Positions 8,472 to 14,838 of a stretch of 21,462 nucleotides of DNA are shown one piece after another (positions within the stretch are counted from its first letter, which is position 1; every line of letters begins with the position of its first letter). The position numbers and the translations under genes are program-made. The stretch is from the NCBI GenBank assembly GCA_934636325.1, contig CAKUAK010000041.1:1-21462 (forward strand), in the 5' to 3' direction. This DNA comes from an uncultured Eubacteriales bacterium. Its GTDB lineage: Bacteria; Bacillota; Clostridia; Oscillospirales; Butyricicoccaceae. The notes beneath the pieces were generated by a model, which worked only from the letters and a program-made list of their open reading frames with translations, searched no databases and was not told where the DNA came from.

Positions 8472-8528
8472 TCACATCTCATGGTTGGATTACATCTTAA
8501 TCTCATGTTCAATTGCAATAAACAATTT

Positions 8529-8549
8529 CTCAAAAGTGTCATTTTTGAG
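8529..8549. other. Inverted repeat in the divergent intergenic region
   Basis: CTCAAAA and TTTTGAG arms (8529-8535, 8543-8549) around GTGTCAT. It sits midway between the divergent permease and kinase-like genes, upstream of both candidate promoters. It could be an operator or a weak hairpin; nothing distinguishes these. Confidence 0.3.
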
Positions 8550-8570
8550 CATTTTTTGCGGAAAAGCCCG

Positions 8571-8599
8571 GTGACTTTTGACTTTTCATGTAGTATACT
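8571..8599 (+). promoter_or_regulatory. Candidate promoter of the cytidylate-kinase-like gene
   Basis: GTGACT (8571-8576), 17-base spacer, TATACT (8594-8599), about 47 bp before the ATG at 8646. Four of six -35 bases and five of six -10 bases match consensus. Confidence 0.5.
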
Positions 8600-8645
8600 G
8601 CTTTAAAAACAGAAAGTCTTGTTTCAAAAAGGGGAGATATTTCTT

Positions 8646-9257
8646 ATGGCACATCATGTTGTCGCCCTCGGGCGTCAGTTCGGAAGCGGCGGACGCGAGA
8701 TCGGCAGGATAGTCAGCCGCGAGCTCGGCTTCGGATATTATGACCGCGAGCTGATCTCCATGGCGGCGCAGCGGGCCGAGATACGGGAGGAGCTTTTTGA
8801 CGGAAAGGACGAAAAGGCCGCCAATCCGTGGCTCTTTAAAGGTGTATATGAGGGTGGACCCAGGGTGCGTCAGGGTCAATCGGCCGAGGATATACTCTTT
8901 CAGATGCAGAGCGAGGTCATACGCGAGCTTTCGCAGAAAGAGGACTGCATCATCGTCGGACGCTGTGCCGGAAGCGTCCTTGCCGGAAGCGATGTCGATC
9001 TGATAAGCCTTTTCATATGCGCTCCGCTTCAATGGCGCATCAGACACAGGATGGAGCTTGAAGGCATCGACGAAAAGACGGCCGCCGCCGAAGTCGACAA
9101 GACCGACAAACAGCGCGCCAAATATTACTCTCATTATACCGGACATGCATGGGGCATGCCGGAAAATTATGATATCTGCATCAACAGCTCGCGTCTCGGC
9201 ACAGAAGAGACGGCCGCCGTCATTTCGCAGCATCTGCGCCGCACCTTCGGTATTTAG
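8646..9257 (+). CDS. Cytidylate kinase-like family protein
   Basis: A 203-residue cytoplasmic P-loop protein of the Cytidylate_kin2 type. The N-terminal strand and loop (VVALGRQFGSGGREIG, residues 5-20) is the nucleotide-binding P-loop in the form G-R-x-x-G-S-G-G-R-x-I-G typical of this subgroup. The next segment (LGFGYYDRELI) matches the 'YDRELI' feature, CIIVGRCAGSVL (~99-110) a central strand, and WRIRHRMELEGI the arginine-rich lid region. Family members resemble CMP kinase, but their substrate is mostly unproven. An upstream in-frame ATG at 8619 has no ribosome binding site; ATG 8646 has GGGGAG 9 bases upstream. The gene is monocistronic, ended by the terminator at 9293-9326. Overall family assignment is firm, the reaction is not. 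Confidence 0.88.
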   Translation: MAHHVVALGRQFGSGGREIGRIVSRELGFGYYDRELISMAAQRAEIREELFDGKDEKAANPWLFKGVYEGGPRVRQGQSAEDILFQMQSEVIRELSQKEDCIIVGRCAGSVLAGSDVDLISLFICAPLQWRIRHRMELEGIDEKTAAAEVDKTDKQRAKYYSHYTGHAWGMPENYDICINSSRLGTEETAAVISQHLRRTFGI

Positions 9258-9292
9258 CCTCTGTCCTCACATAATATATTGTTGTATAAAAG

Positions 9293-9326
9293 GCGTCCCC
9301 GCGGATATGCCGCGCGGACGCTTTTT
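9293..9326 (+). terminator. Terminator after the cytidylate-kinase-like gene
   Basis: Stem GCGTCC-C-CGCGG (9293-9304) with CCGCG-C-GGACGC (9310-9321), one C/C mismatch, ATATG loop, then TTTTT. Confidence 0.9.
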
Positions 9327-9334
9327 ACGTACCT

Positions 9335-9364
9335 ATGACCGCCGGCCCGCGCCCATCATATAAT
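9335..9364 (+). promoter_or_regulatory. Candidate promoter of the first ZIP gene
   Basis: ATGACC (9335-9340), 18-base spacer, TATAAT (9359-9364), followed immediately by the inverted repeat at 9365-9390. Confidence 0.55.
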
Positions 9365-9390
9365 GGTCAGGACAGCCGATCTCACTGACC
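9365..9390 (+). promoter_or_regulatory. Inverted repeat in the leader of the first ZIP gene
   Basis: GGTCAG (9365-9370) and CTGACC (9385-9390) separated by 14 bases. It begins right after the -10 box and ends just before the AAGGAGG ribosome binding site, a position suited to an operator or a leader hairpin that would limit translation. The sequence differs from the dyad at the second ZIP gene. Confidence 0.4.
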
Positions 9391-9405
9391 TAAGGAGGAA
9401 GATAT

Positions 9406-10149
9406 ATGCGCGTGCTTTTAGGGGTGATCCTGCCCTTTGTCGGAACTGCGGCGGGATCCGCCTTTGTCATACTTATGCGATCTCCGCCCAAGGGGCGCGG
9501 ACTCGGACACTTCGCAGCAGGAATAATGACGGCCGCATCCATATGGAGCCTGCTCTTGCCCGCCATCGAAATGGGCGCAGGCAGCCGTTGTCTCTCTATC
9601 CTGCCGGCGGCAGCGGGATTATGGGCAGGGGTCCTTTTCTTTATTCTCGCAGAAGCGGCCTTCAGATCCCACGATCAGGCTCCTTCCGGCACCGTCTCCC
9701 GCCGTACTGGCCTGACCTCCCTTGCCGTGACCCTTCATAATATTCCCGAGGGAATGGCCGTCGGCGCAGTCTATGCCGCATTTCTCGCGGGAAAGATCCC
9801 CGAGGCCGCGGCCCTGTCGCTCTCGATAGGCGTCGCGATACAGAACATACCCGAGGGCTCTGTCATATCGCTGCCCTGCCATGCTGCCGGACAGAGGCGA
9901 TACCGCGCTTTTCTTTCCGGCGTCGCGTCGGGCGCGGTCGAGCCCATTGCAGCGTGGCTGACCATCTGCGCATCCGAACTGATAGTCCCCGCCCTTCCCT
10001 ATCTTCTGGGCTTTGCCGCCGGAGCCATGCTGTTTGTCGTTGTCACAGAGCTGCTGCCTGCCTCAGACGGCGATCACGGCCCCGGCGGCGCGATATTCTT
10101 TACCCTCGGCTTCACTATTATGATGGTGCTCGATGTTCTGTTGTCCTGA
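9406..10149 (+). CDS. ZIP-family metal transporter (GufA-like)
   Basis: A 247-residue inner-membrane protein with about eight hydrophobic helices. ZIP proteins bring divalent metals such as zinc, iron or manganese into the cytoplasm. The metal-site motifs are intact: HNIPEG (residues 111-116) in the fourth helix and QNIPEG (146-151) in the fifth; the Q-N form of the second motif is usual in the GufA-like branch. The start is set by AAGGAGG 7 bases upstream. It stands alone between a terminator and the convergent small membrane gene. A paralogue at 20476-21252 aligns along the whole length. This copy has only one histidine (RSHDQ) in the loop before the fourth helix, whereas the paralogue has an HVIPHIH cluster, so metal preference may differ. 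Metal specificity cannot be read from sequence. Confidence 0.92.
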   Translation: MRVLLGVILPFVGTAAGSAFVILMRSPPKGRGLGHFAAGIMTAASIWSLLLPAIEMGAGSRCLSILPAAAGLWAGVLFFILAEAAFRSHDQAPSGTVSRRTGLTSLAVTLHNIPEGMAVGAVYAAFLAGKIPEAAALSLSIGVAIQNIPEGSVISLPCHAAGQRRYRAFLSGVASGAVEPIAAWLTICASELIVPALPYLLGFAAGAMLFVVVTELLPASDGDHGPGGAIFFTLGFTIMMVLDVLLS

Positions 10150-10152
10150 TAT

Positions 10153-10186
10153 GAAAAAGCCGCGCAGGCTTTTGACCTGCACGGCT
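10153..10186 (-). terminator. Terminator of the small membrane protein gene
   Basis: Stem AGCCG-GCAGG / CCTGC-CGGCT (10158-10168 with 10176-10186, one mismatch), 7-base loop, followed on the - strand by TTTTT (10154-10158 region). It also lies just after the convergent ZIP gene and may act on both. Confidence 0.85.
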
Positions 10187-10192
10187 CGCGCT

Positions 10193-10519
10193 CTATTTTT
10201 TCTTTTTGCCCCGGCTCGCCTTATTCTCATCATTTAGGCGGGCTTTGAATGTCAGCTCTGTTTTGTATCCGTATAAGACCGAAGGAACGGCAAAGACGAC
10301 CATAAGTATCATCAAAAGCCAGTTATACTTGATATACGACGAAGCCAGATACAGCAGTATCCATGGCACACCGATCAGCAGCCAGCTCTTCCCGCTGGCG
10401 CGGCAGTATTCCTTTGACCATTTCTTATCCCTGTACTTTTTGGGAATGTTCTGTATTCCGAAAAGACCGGCTATGCCGTAAAAAGTCCAGAATATCCCGA
10501 GATACAATATAAGCGACAT
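10193..10519 (-). CDS. Small three-helix membrane protein, unknown function
   Basis: A 108-residue protein with three hydrophobic helices: SLILYLGIFWTFYGIAGLFG (residues 2-21), SWLLIGVPWILLYLASSYI (~45-63) and WLLMILMVVFAVPSVLYGY (~67-86), with a basic loop (KKYRDKKWSK) and a strongly basic tail ending GKKKK. I do not recognise the family. The frame extends upstream to an ATG at 10579, but those codons are the stem-loop of the tRNA terminator, so that start is rejected. ATG 10519 has AGGAG about 9 bases upstream; ATG 10528 would have a spacing of one base. No room for a separate promoter is left between the tRNA terminator and this start, so expression probably depends on readthrough from the tRNA transcript. 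Confidence 0.7.
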   Translation of the reverse strand: MSLILYLGIFWTFYGIAGLFGIQNIPKKYRDKKWSKEYCRASGKSWLLIGVPWILLYLASSYIKYNWLLMILMVVFAVPSVLYGYKTELTFKARLNDENKASRGKKKK

Positions 10520-10549
10520 CGGCGTCATTCTCCTTTTGTTTTTTATAGC

Positions 10550-10576
10550 AAAAAAGCCGCCCAAAGGCGACTTTTT
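10550..10576 (-). terminator. Terminator directly after tRNA-Leu(GAG)
   Basis: On the - strand, AAAAAGTCGCC (10566-10576) pairs with GGCGGCTTTTTT (10550-10561) with one G-U pair and a 4-base loop, ending in a T run. It starts 4 bases after the tRNA CCA end. Confidence 0.88.
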
Positions 10577-10580
10577 CAAA

Positions 10581-10663
10581 TGGTGCGGCCGATGGGACTT
10601 GAACCCATATGGTTGCCCACACGCCCCTCAAACGTGCGCGTCTACCTGTTCCGCCACGGCCGC
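10581..10663 (-). tRNA. tRNA-Leu (anticodon GAG)
   Basis: An 83-base gene on the - strand: acceptor GCGGCCG pairs with CGGCCGC, discriminator A, encoded CCA. The D-arm reads GGCGGAACAGGTAGACGC. The anticodon stem CACGT/GCGTG encloses TTGAGGG, giving GAG. The T-arm contains GGGTTCAAGTCCC. A long variable arm is present, as expected for leucine tRNAs. It reads CUC and CUU codons. Confidence 0.95.
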
Positions 10664-10697
10664 ATATTAACTTTTGCCGCTCGCTTGCGGCTTTATT

Positions 10698-10726
10698 ATA
10701 ATAGCACAGGTCCTTTTGAAATGCAA
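10698..10726 (-). promoter_or_regulatory. Promoter of tRNA-Leu(GAG)
   Basis: On the - strand: TTGCAT (10721-10726), 17-base spacer, TATTAT (10698-10703). An overlapping TATAAT is shifted by three bases. It is about 35 bp upstream of the mature tRNA. Confidence 0.6.
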
Positions 10727-10729
10727 GAG

Positions 10730-10770
10730 TTTTTTGATTTTTTCTCAAAAAAAGTTTTTTCGTTTTTTTG
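10730..10770. other. A/T tracts between divergent tRNA promoters
   Basis: Runs of six to seven T or A, including arms CAAAAAAA (10746-10753) and TTTTTTTG (10763-10770). It lies just upstream of the consensus tRNA-Leu(CAG) promoter, where A/T tracts act as UP elements, and upstream of the opposing tRNA promoter. Confidence 0.45.
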
Positions 10771-10780
10771 AAATTTACTG

Positions 10781-10809
10781 TTGACAAGACGCCATATCGT
10801 GGTTATAAT
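10781..10809 (+). promoter_or_regulatory. Consensus promoter of tRNA-Leu(CAG)
   Basis: Exact TTGACA (10781-10786), 17-base spacer, exact TATAAT (10804-10809), 13 bp before the mature tRNA. Confidence 0.92.
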
Positions 10810-10822
10810 ATTACTTGTTCGA

Positions 10823-10909
10823 GCGGATGTGGCGGAATCGGCAGACGCGCTAGCTTCAGGTGCTAGTGGGGGCAACTTCGTGGGGGTTCAAGTCCCTTCA
10901 TCCGCACCA
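10823..10909 (+). tRNA. tRNA-Leu (anticodon CAG)
   Basis: An 87-base gene: acceptor GCGGATG pairs with CATCCGC, discriminator A, encoded CCA (10907-10909). The D-arm reads GGCGGAATCGGCAGACGC. The anticodon stem CTAGC/GCTAG encloses TTCAGGT, giving CAG, for CUG codons. It has a long variable arm (GGGGGCAACTTCGT region) and T-arm GGGTTCAAGTCCC. Confidence 0.95.
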
Positions 10910-10916
10910 CCTTTAC

Positions 10917-10947
10917 AAAAGACCATGACAGATGTCATGGTCTTTTT
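10917..10947 (+). terminator. Terminator of tRNA-Leu(CAG)
   Basis: AAAGACCATGACA and TGTCATGGTCTTT arms with a short loop, followed by TTT. It begins 8 bases after the tRNA end. Confidence 0.9.
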
Positions 10948-11045
10948 GCTTCGCCTTGAGATATACAGATATCACAGCGCCCCTGCCCTATCCCGGTCAT
11001 GCGTACCCGTTTTAATTCAAAACAAGATCCCACACACCCCTTGAC

Positions 11046-11071
11046 CCCCGCACTGCCGGGGTTTTATTTTT
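11046..11071 (+). terminator. Second terminator-like hairpin with no gene before it
   Basis: CCCCG (11046-11050) and CGGGG (11057-11061), 6-base loop, then TTTTATTTTT. No coding sequence lies between the tRNA terminator at 10947 and this hairpin. It may be a back-up terminator isolating the flavodoxin operon, or the end of a small untranslated transcript. Confidence 0.55.
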
Positions 11072-11090
11072 GCCTTTTCTGCGAAAGGTC

Positions 11091-11119
11091 TTTACCCCAA
11101 CGCCCCGGTGGTTTATTAT
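11091..11119 (+). promoter_or_regulatory. Promoter of the flavodoxin / two-component operon
   Basis: TTTACC (11091-11096), 17-base spacer, TATTAT (11114-11119), about 53 bp before the flavodoxin ATG. Confidence 0.6.
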
Positions 11120-11172
11120 TAAAGCATAATAATCTGCCGCCCGGAGGGCCGGCGGACAAGGAGGATACCCAT

Positions 11173-11691
11173 ATGGCCAGGCTGACAGCCTTCTATTCCC
11201 GCGCCGGAGAAAACTATTTTGCCGGCGGATACCGCACCATCCCCATCGGCAATACGGCGCGCGCCGCAAGAATAATCGCCGATGCATCGGGCAGCGACCT
11301 TCTCGAAATACGCCAGAAGACACCGTATTCGGATATATATAAAGAATGTACCGCACAGGTCGTCCGCGATCTGAAGGCCAATGCGCGCCCTGAGCTTACC
11401 GGTATGCCGGAGGACCTTGATAAATACGACGAGATCTTTCTATGCTACCCCAATTACTGCGGCACGATGCCGATGGCGGTATACACCTTTCTTGAGAGCT
11501 ATGATCTCTCGGGCAAGGTCATTCATCCCTTCTGCACCCACGAGGGCAGCGGCCTCGGACACACGCCGGAGCACATCGCCTCTCTTGCCCCGGGCGCAAG
11601 TATCACATCCGGTTTTGACGTTAAGGGCAGTCAGGTCGATGAAAGGGCATCGGATATAGCCGACTGGGCAATGCGCGACCGACAGCAATGA
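11173..11691 (+). CDS. Flavodoxin-like protein (Flavodoxin_4 type)
   Basis: A 172-residue cytoplasmic protein. The N-terminal FYSRAGENYFAGGYR...GNTARAA (residues 6-34) is the FMN phosphate-binding loop region of long-form Flavodoxin_4 proteins, in which the usual T/S-x-T-G-N-T loop is expanded. IFLCYPNYCGTMPMAVYTFLE (~91-111) and HPFCTHEGSGLGHT (~118-131) correspond to the other flavin-contacting loops. Such proteins carry FMN and shuttle electrons or act as small reductases; partner unknown. The frame is open far upstream, but ATG 11173 has AAGGAGG at 8 bases and starts the recognisable fold. The gene overlaps the sensor kinase by ATGA at 11688-11691, so the redox protein is translationally coupled to a two-component system. 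Confidence 0.9.
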   Translation: MARLTAFYSRAGENYFAGGYRTIPIGNTARAARIIADASGSDLLEIRQKTPYSDIYKECTAQVVRDLKANARPELTGMPEDLDKYDEIFLCYPNYCGTMPMAVYTFLESYDLSGKVIHPFCTHEGSGLGHTPEHIASLAPGASITSGFDVKGSQVDERASDIADWAMRDRQQ

Positions 11692-13055
11692 AGATCAAGA
11701 CAAGAATACTGCTTTACAATACCCTTATGGTGCTGCTCTCGCTGATAGCCCTGCTTGCCATCGGCAGCTTTGTCATCGGCCTGTGGGGTCTTTCGGACAC
11801 CGACCGCAGCACAAACCGCCTCATTGCCGACGCGGCCGATATCCTTGATGATCTGACCGGCGGCGATAAGATAGACGCCGCCGCTTCCGAGCTCGAAGAG
11901 CTGGGGTATACCCTTTACGTTTTCTCTTCGGAGGACGAGGCCGGGTCTGTCCTTCCCTCCGCGCTCGGCGGGATAGGCGCGGACCATACCGAGAGCTTTT
12001 CGATCTCCGGCACGATGATGCTTGTCCGCCAGGCCCCGCCGCATCTTCTCATAGCCATGTTCGACGGCCCTATCCCCAAAACCGAAAAGGGGGTCAAAAG
12101 CCTGCTTATCACCTTTCTGACGGTCGGCGGCATTTCGATCGCCGTCATCATCTCGATAAGCTATATCTTCACGAGCAATATCCTGAAGCATATCTCAAAA
12201 CCGCTGGCCGCGCTGACCAGCGGAGCCGTAAGGGTCGAGCTCGGCGATCTTTCCCACCCCATAGATTACCGTGAATCGGACGAGTTCCGCCCGGTGTGCG
12301 CTTCCTTTGACCGCATGCAGGAGCATCTTAAAGCCGAGCGGGACAAAAACGCCGCCTATGAAAAGGCGCGTACCGATCTTGTCACCGGCATCTCCCACGA
12401 TCTGCGCACACCGCTGACGTCGGTAAAGGGATATATAAAGGGGATCCAGGACGGCATAGCCAACACGCCGGAAAAGGTGCAGCGGTATCTCAGCACGGCC
12501 TATGCCAAGGCAGATGAGATGGAGGTCCTGCTTCAGCGGCTCTTCTTTTTCTCAAAGCTGGAGACCGGAAATCTGCCCCTAAACCGGCGTGTAGCCGACC
12601 TCAATGACTTCATACGCTATTACACAGACGAAGCATCGGTCGATCCCCGCATGCAGAATGTCATTTTCGAGACCTCGCTTCCCGGTGTGCCCTGCTTTTC
12701 CGACGTCGATATACACCAGCTGCGCAGGGTATTCAACAACATGACCGAAAATGCCATACGCTATTCGGGCGCGCCCCATCTCTGCATACATGTTTCGCTC
12801 GTTCCCGGAAAGACCATGCACACCATCGTCTTTGCCGACAACGGCTGCGGCATCTCCCCCGATCTGCTTCCCTATATCTTCGAGCAGTTCTGGCGGGGAG
12901 ACAGCTCACGCAGCATGTCGGGCAACAGCAGCGGTCTCGGGCTCTATATCGTAAAATATATAATCGACTCGCACGGCGGAGACATAGAGGCCGTCAATGA
13001 CAACGGTCTCAAGCTGATGATCCGCCTGCCGTGCGCAAAGGAGGCTCAGTCCTGA
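11688..13055 (+). CDS. Membrane sensor histidine kinase
   Basis: 455 residues. A first membrane helix (~9-32), an extracellular region of about 100 residues, a second helix (~137-162), a HAMP-like linker (~163-215), then the kinase core. The phosphoacceptor is His237 in GISHDLRTPLTSVKGY. The N-box reads FNNMTENAIRYS (~349-360), the G1 box DNGCGIS (~384-390) and the G2 box SSGLGLYIVK (~414-423), so the catalytic parts are complete. The N-box has Thr-Glu where Leu-x is usual. It should autophosphorylate in response to an external or membrane signal and pass phosphate to the regulator encoded one base downstream. The start overlaps the flavodoxin stop by four bases and has no strong ribosome binding site, fitting coupled translation. 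The signal is unknown. Confidence 0.93.
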   Translation: MKIKTRILLYNTLMVLLSLIALLAIGSFVIGLWGLSDTDRSTNRLIADAADILDDLTGGDKIDAAASELEELGYTLYVFSSEDEAGSVLPSALGGIGADHTESFSISGTMMLVRQAPPHLLIAMFDGPIPKTEKGVKSLLITFLTVGGISIAVIISISYIFTSNILKHISKPLAALTSGAVRVELGDLSHPIDYRESDEFRPVCASFDRMQEHLKAERDKNAAYEKARTDLVTGISHDLRTPLTSVKGYIKGIQDGIANTPEKVQRYLSTAYAKADEMEVLLQRLFFFSKLETGNLPLNRRVADLNDFIRYYTDEASVDPRMQNVIFETSLPGVPCFSDVDIHQLRRVFNNMTENAIRYSGAPHLCIHVSLVPGKTMHTIVFADNGCGISPDLLPYIFEQFWRGDSSRSMSGNSSGLGLYIVKYIIDSHGGDIEAVNDNGLKLMIRLPCAKEAQS

Positions 13056-13056
13056 T

Positions 13057-13776
13057 ATGAAACGCATACTCATCGCCGAAGACGACCGCGAGATAGCCGA
13101 GCTTGAACGCGATTACCTTGAAATGAACGGTTTTGAGGCCGAGATAGTATCCGACGGTCAGTCGGCTCTTGAAGCAGGGCTGGCCGGAGGCCATGATCTC
13201 ATACTGCTCGATATAATGCTGCCCGGCATCGACGGCTATACCCTCTGCCGCAGGCTGCGCGAAAAGCTCGATATACCGATACTCATGGTGACGGCAAAGG
13301 GCGAATCGTCGGATAAGATAACCGGCCTGGGACTCGGAGCCGACGATTATATTCCAAAGCCCTTCGACCCGGCTGAACTGGTCGCCCGCATAAAGGCCCA
13401 TATAAACAGGTACGAGCGCCTGACCTCCCCCGGCGCTTCGTCGCAGAAGGCCGACGCCATAACGGTCGGGCCGATCACGATATATCCAAAGAACTGGAAG
13501 GTGACAAAGAACGGCGCCGAGCTGCGCCTGCCCAACCGCGAGTTCGAGATATTGGCCTTTCTTGCCCAGAACCCCAATAAGGTATTCTCGCGCGAGCAGC
13601 TCTTTGAGCGCATCTGGGGCATCGGATATATAAGCGACAGCGCCACCGTCACGGTGCATATCGGACGCATACGCGAAAAGATCGAAGAGGATCCCCAGGA
13701 CCCCAAGATAATCGAAACGGTCTGGGGCGCCGGATACCGCCTCAACCTTCCGGGCGCGGAAAACGCCGAACAATAA
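13057..13776 (+). CDS. OmpR/PhoB-family response regulator
   Basis: 239 residues. The receiver domain (1-~118) has the acidic pair Asp9-Asp10, the phosphorylated Asp52 in LILLDIMLPGIDGY, Thr79 and Lys101 (YIPKPFDP), all required residues. The C-terminal winged-helix DNA-binding domain (~140-232) ends with the typical VHIGRIREKIEEDP...VWGAGYRL. It is the partner of the kinase ending one base upstream and probably controls its own operon, possibly including the flavodoxin. AAGGAGG lies about 14 bases before the ATG, longer than usual, so translation likely relies on coupling to the kinase gene. Target genes cannot be named. A strong terminator follows. Confidence 0.95.
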   Translation: MKRILIAEDDREIAELERDYLEMNGFEAEIVSDGQSALEAGLAGGHDLILLDIMLPGIDGYTLCRRLREKLDIPILMVTAKGESSDKITGLGLGADDYIPKPFDPAELVARIKAHINRYERLTSPGASSQKADAITVGPITIYPKNWKVTKNGAELRLPNREFEILAFLAQNPNKVFSREQLFERIWGIGYISDSATVTVHIGRIREKIEEDPQDPKIIETVWGAGYRLNLPGAENAEQ

Positions 13777-13781
13777 AATGA

Positions 13782-13815
13782 CCCCCTTTTCCGGCAGGAA
13801 AAGGGGGATCTTTTA
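13782..13815. terminator. Bidirectional terminator between the regulator and mrp
   Basis: Perfect 11-bp stem CCCCCTTTTCC / GGAAAAGGGGG (13782-13792 with 13797-13807), GGCA loop, then ATCTTTT on the + strand and TCATTTTATT on the - strand. Confidence 0.9.
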
Positions 13816-14640
13816 CATTTTCTCGATGCTTTCGATCATTCCGTCAAGCTCGGGGCATTCGAGCTTTCCGATCTCGCCCGCATCGCCCAGGCCGGCAAAG
13901 GCCGGACGTATCGGCAGCCTTGCGATATTCTTTATGCCGAAGCGCTCCGCCGTCTCTTCAAGGCGGCTCTCTCCGAAGATGCTTATCTTCTTTCCGCAGT
14001 CGGGGCACTCTACATAGCTCATGTTCTCAACAAGGCCGAGTATCGGGATGTTCATCAGCTTGGCCATGTTCACGGCCTTTTCGACGATCATGGATACCAG
14101 CTCCTGAGGTGTCGTGACGATTATGATGCCGTCAAGAGGTATCGACTGGAACACAGTCAGCGCGACGTCGCCCGTTCCGGGAGGCATGTCGATATACATA
14201 TGATCGACATCACCCCAAAGCACATCGGTCCAGAACTGCTTTACCGTTCCGGCTATGACAGGTCCGCGCCATACGACGGGGGCGGTCTCATCCTCCAGCA
14301 GGAGGTTGAGCGACATGACCTCTATCCCCTCTTTCGTGACGCAGGGCAGTATGCCGTTCTGGTTTCCGACGGCATGCTCATGCAGCCCGAACAGCTTGGG
14401 TATGGACGGGCCGGTGATATCGGAATCGAGAATGGCCGTCTTGTGGCCGCGGCGGTTGGACAGAACGGCCATCGCCGATGTGACAAGACTTTTTCCGACG
14501 CCGCCCTTTCCGCTGACAACGCCGATTATCTTTTTTACATGTGTAGTTTCATGAGGCTTGGCAAGAAAGCTGTTGGGAGCCTGACGGCTCTGGCAGTTGC
14601 TCTGACATTCCGAGCAGTTATGATCGCAGCTCTGACTCAT
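13813..14640 (-). CDS. mrp: Mrp/NBP35-family ATP-binding protein (iron-sulfur carrier)
   Basis: 275 residues. The P-loop with the deviant Walker A of the MinD/Mrp group is at residues 40-51 (VVSGKGGVGKS). DSDITGPSIPKLFG follows as in Mrp proteins, then IDMPPGTGDVAL (Walker B region). The C-terminal pair VECPDCGKK is the CPxC motif that bridges a 4Fe-4S cluster in a dimer. The N-terminus adds four cysteines (positions 5, 9, 12, 16; CX3CX2CX3C), an extension seen in clostridial members that may hold another cluster. The likely role is storing and delivering Fe-S clusters to target proteins. ATG 14640 has GGAG 8 bases upstream; an in-frame ATG at 14670 has none. Monocistronic, with its own promoter, divergent from the dehydrogenase. 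Confidence 0.93.
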   Translation of the reverse strand: MSQSCDHNCSECQSNCQSRQAPNSFLAKPHETTHVKKIIGVVSGKGGVGKSLVTSAMAVLSNRRGHKTAILDSDITGPSIPKLFGLHEHAVGNQNGILPCVTKEGIEVMSLNLLLEDETAPVVWRGPVIAGTVKQFWTDVLWGDVDHMYIDMPPGTGDVALTVFQSIPLDGIIIVTTPQELVSMIVEKAVNMAKLMNIPILGLVENMSYVECPDCGKKISIFGESRLEETAERFGIKNIARLPIRPAFAGLGDAGEIGKLECPELDGMIESIEKM

Positions 14641-14692
14641 TTTATCATCTCCAGTTATATCAGCGCCCATCGGACGCGATCCATTTTATATA

Positions 14693-14721
14693 ATTATATA
14701 ACATGCAATGCAAAAAGTCAG
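14693..14721 (-). promoter_or_regulatory. Candidate promoter of mrp
   Basis: On the - strand: CTGACT (14716-14721), 17-base spacer, TATAAT (14693-14698), about 53 bp before ATG 14640. An alternative TTGCAT / TATAAA pair overlaps it. Confidence 0.55.
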
Positions 14722-14759
14722 CAACTATTTTCGCCGTTCCCGGCCGAAGGATTTTAATC

Positions 14760-14788
14760 TTGATAATCGGGGCGGCTGCTGATAAAAT
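14760..14788 (+). promoter_or_regulatory. Promoter of the dehydrogenase-mscL unit
   Basis: TTGATA (14760-14765), 17-base spacer, TAAAAT (14783-14788), about 50 bp before the ATG at 14839. Confidence 0.8.
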
Positions 14789-14838
14789 CAATATGGATTG
14801 TATTTTAAAAATTATATAAAACCCGGAGGTAAAGCAAA

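Noticed and set aside
8586..9233. - strand frame of 215 codons opposite the cytidylate-kinase-like gene
   Set aside because: The + strand has promoter, ribosome binding site, P-loop and terminator; the antisense frame has none.
10746..10770. A/T hairpin between the tRNAs, considered as a terminator
   Set aside because: No GC in the stem and no transcript ends there; an UP-element role for the adjacent promoter fits better.
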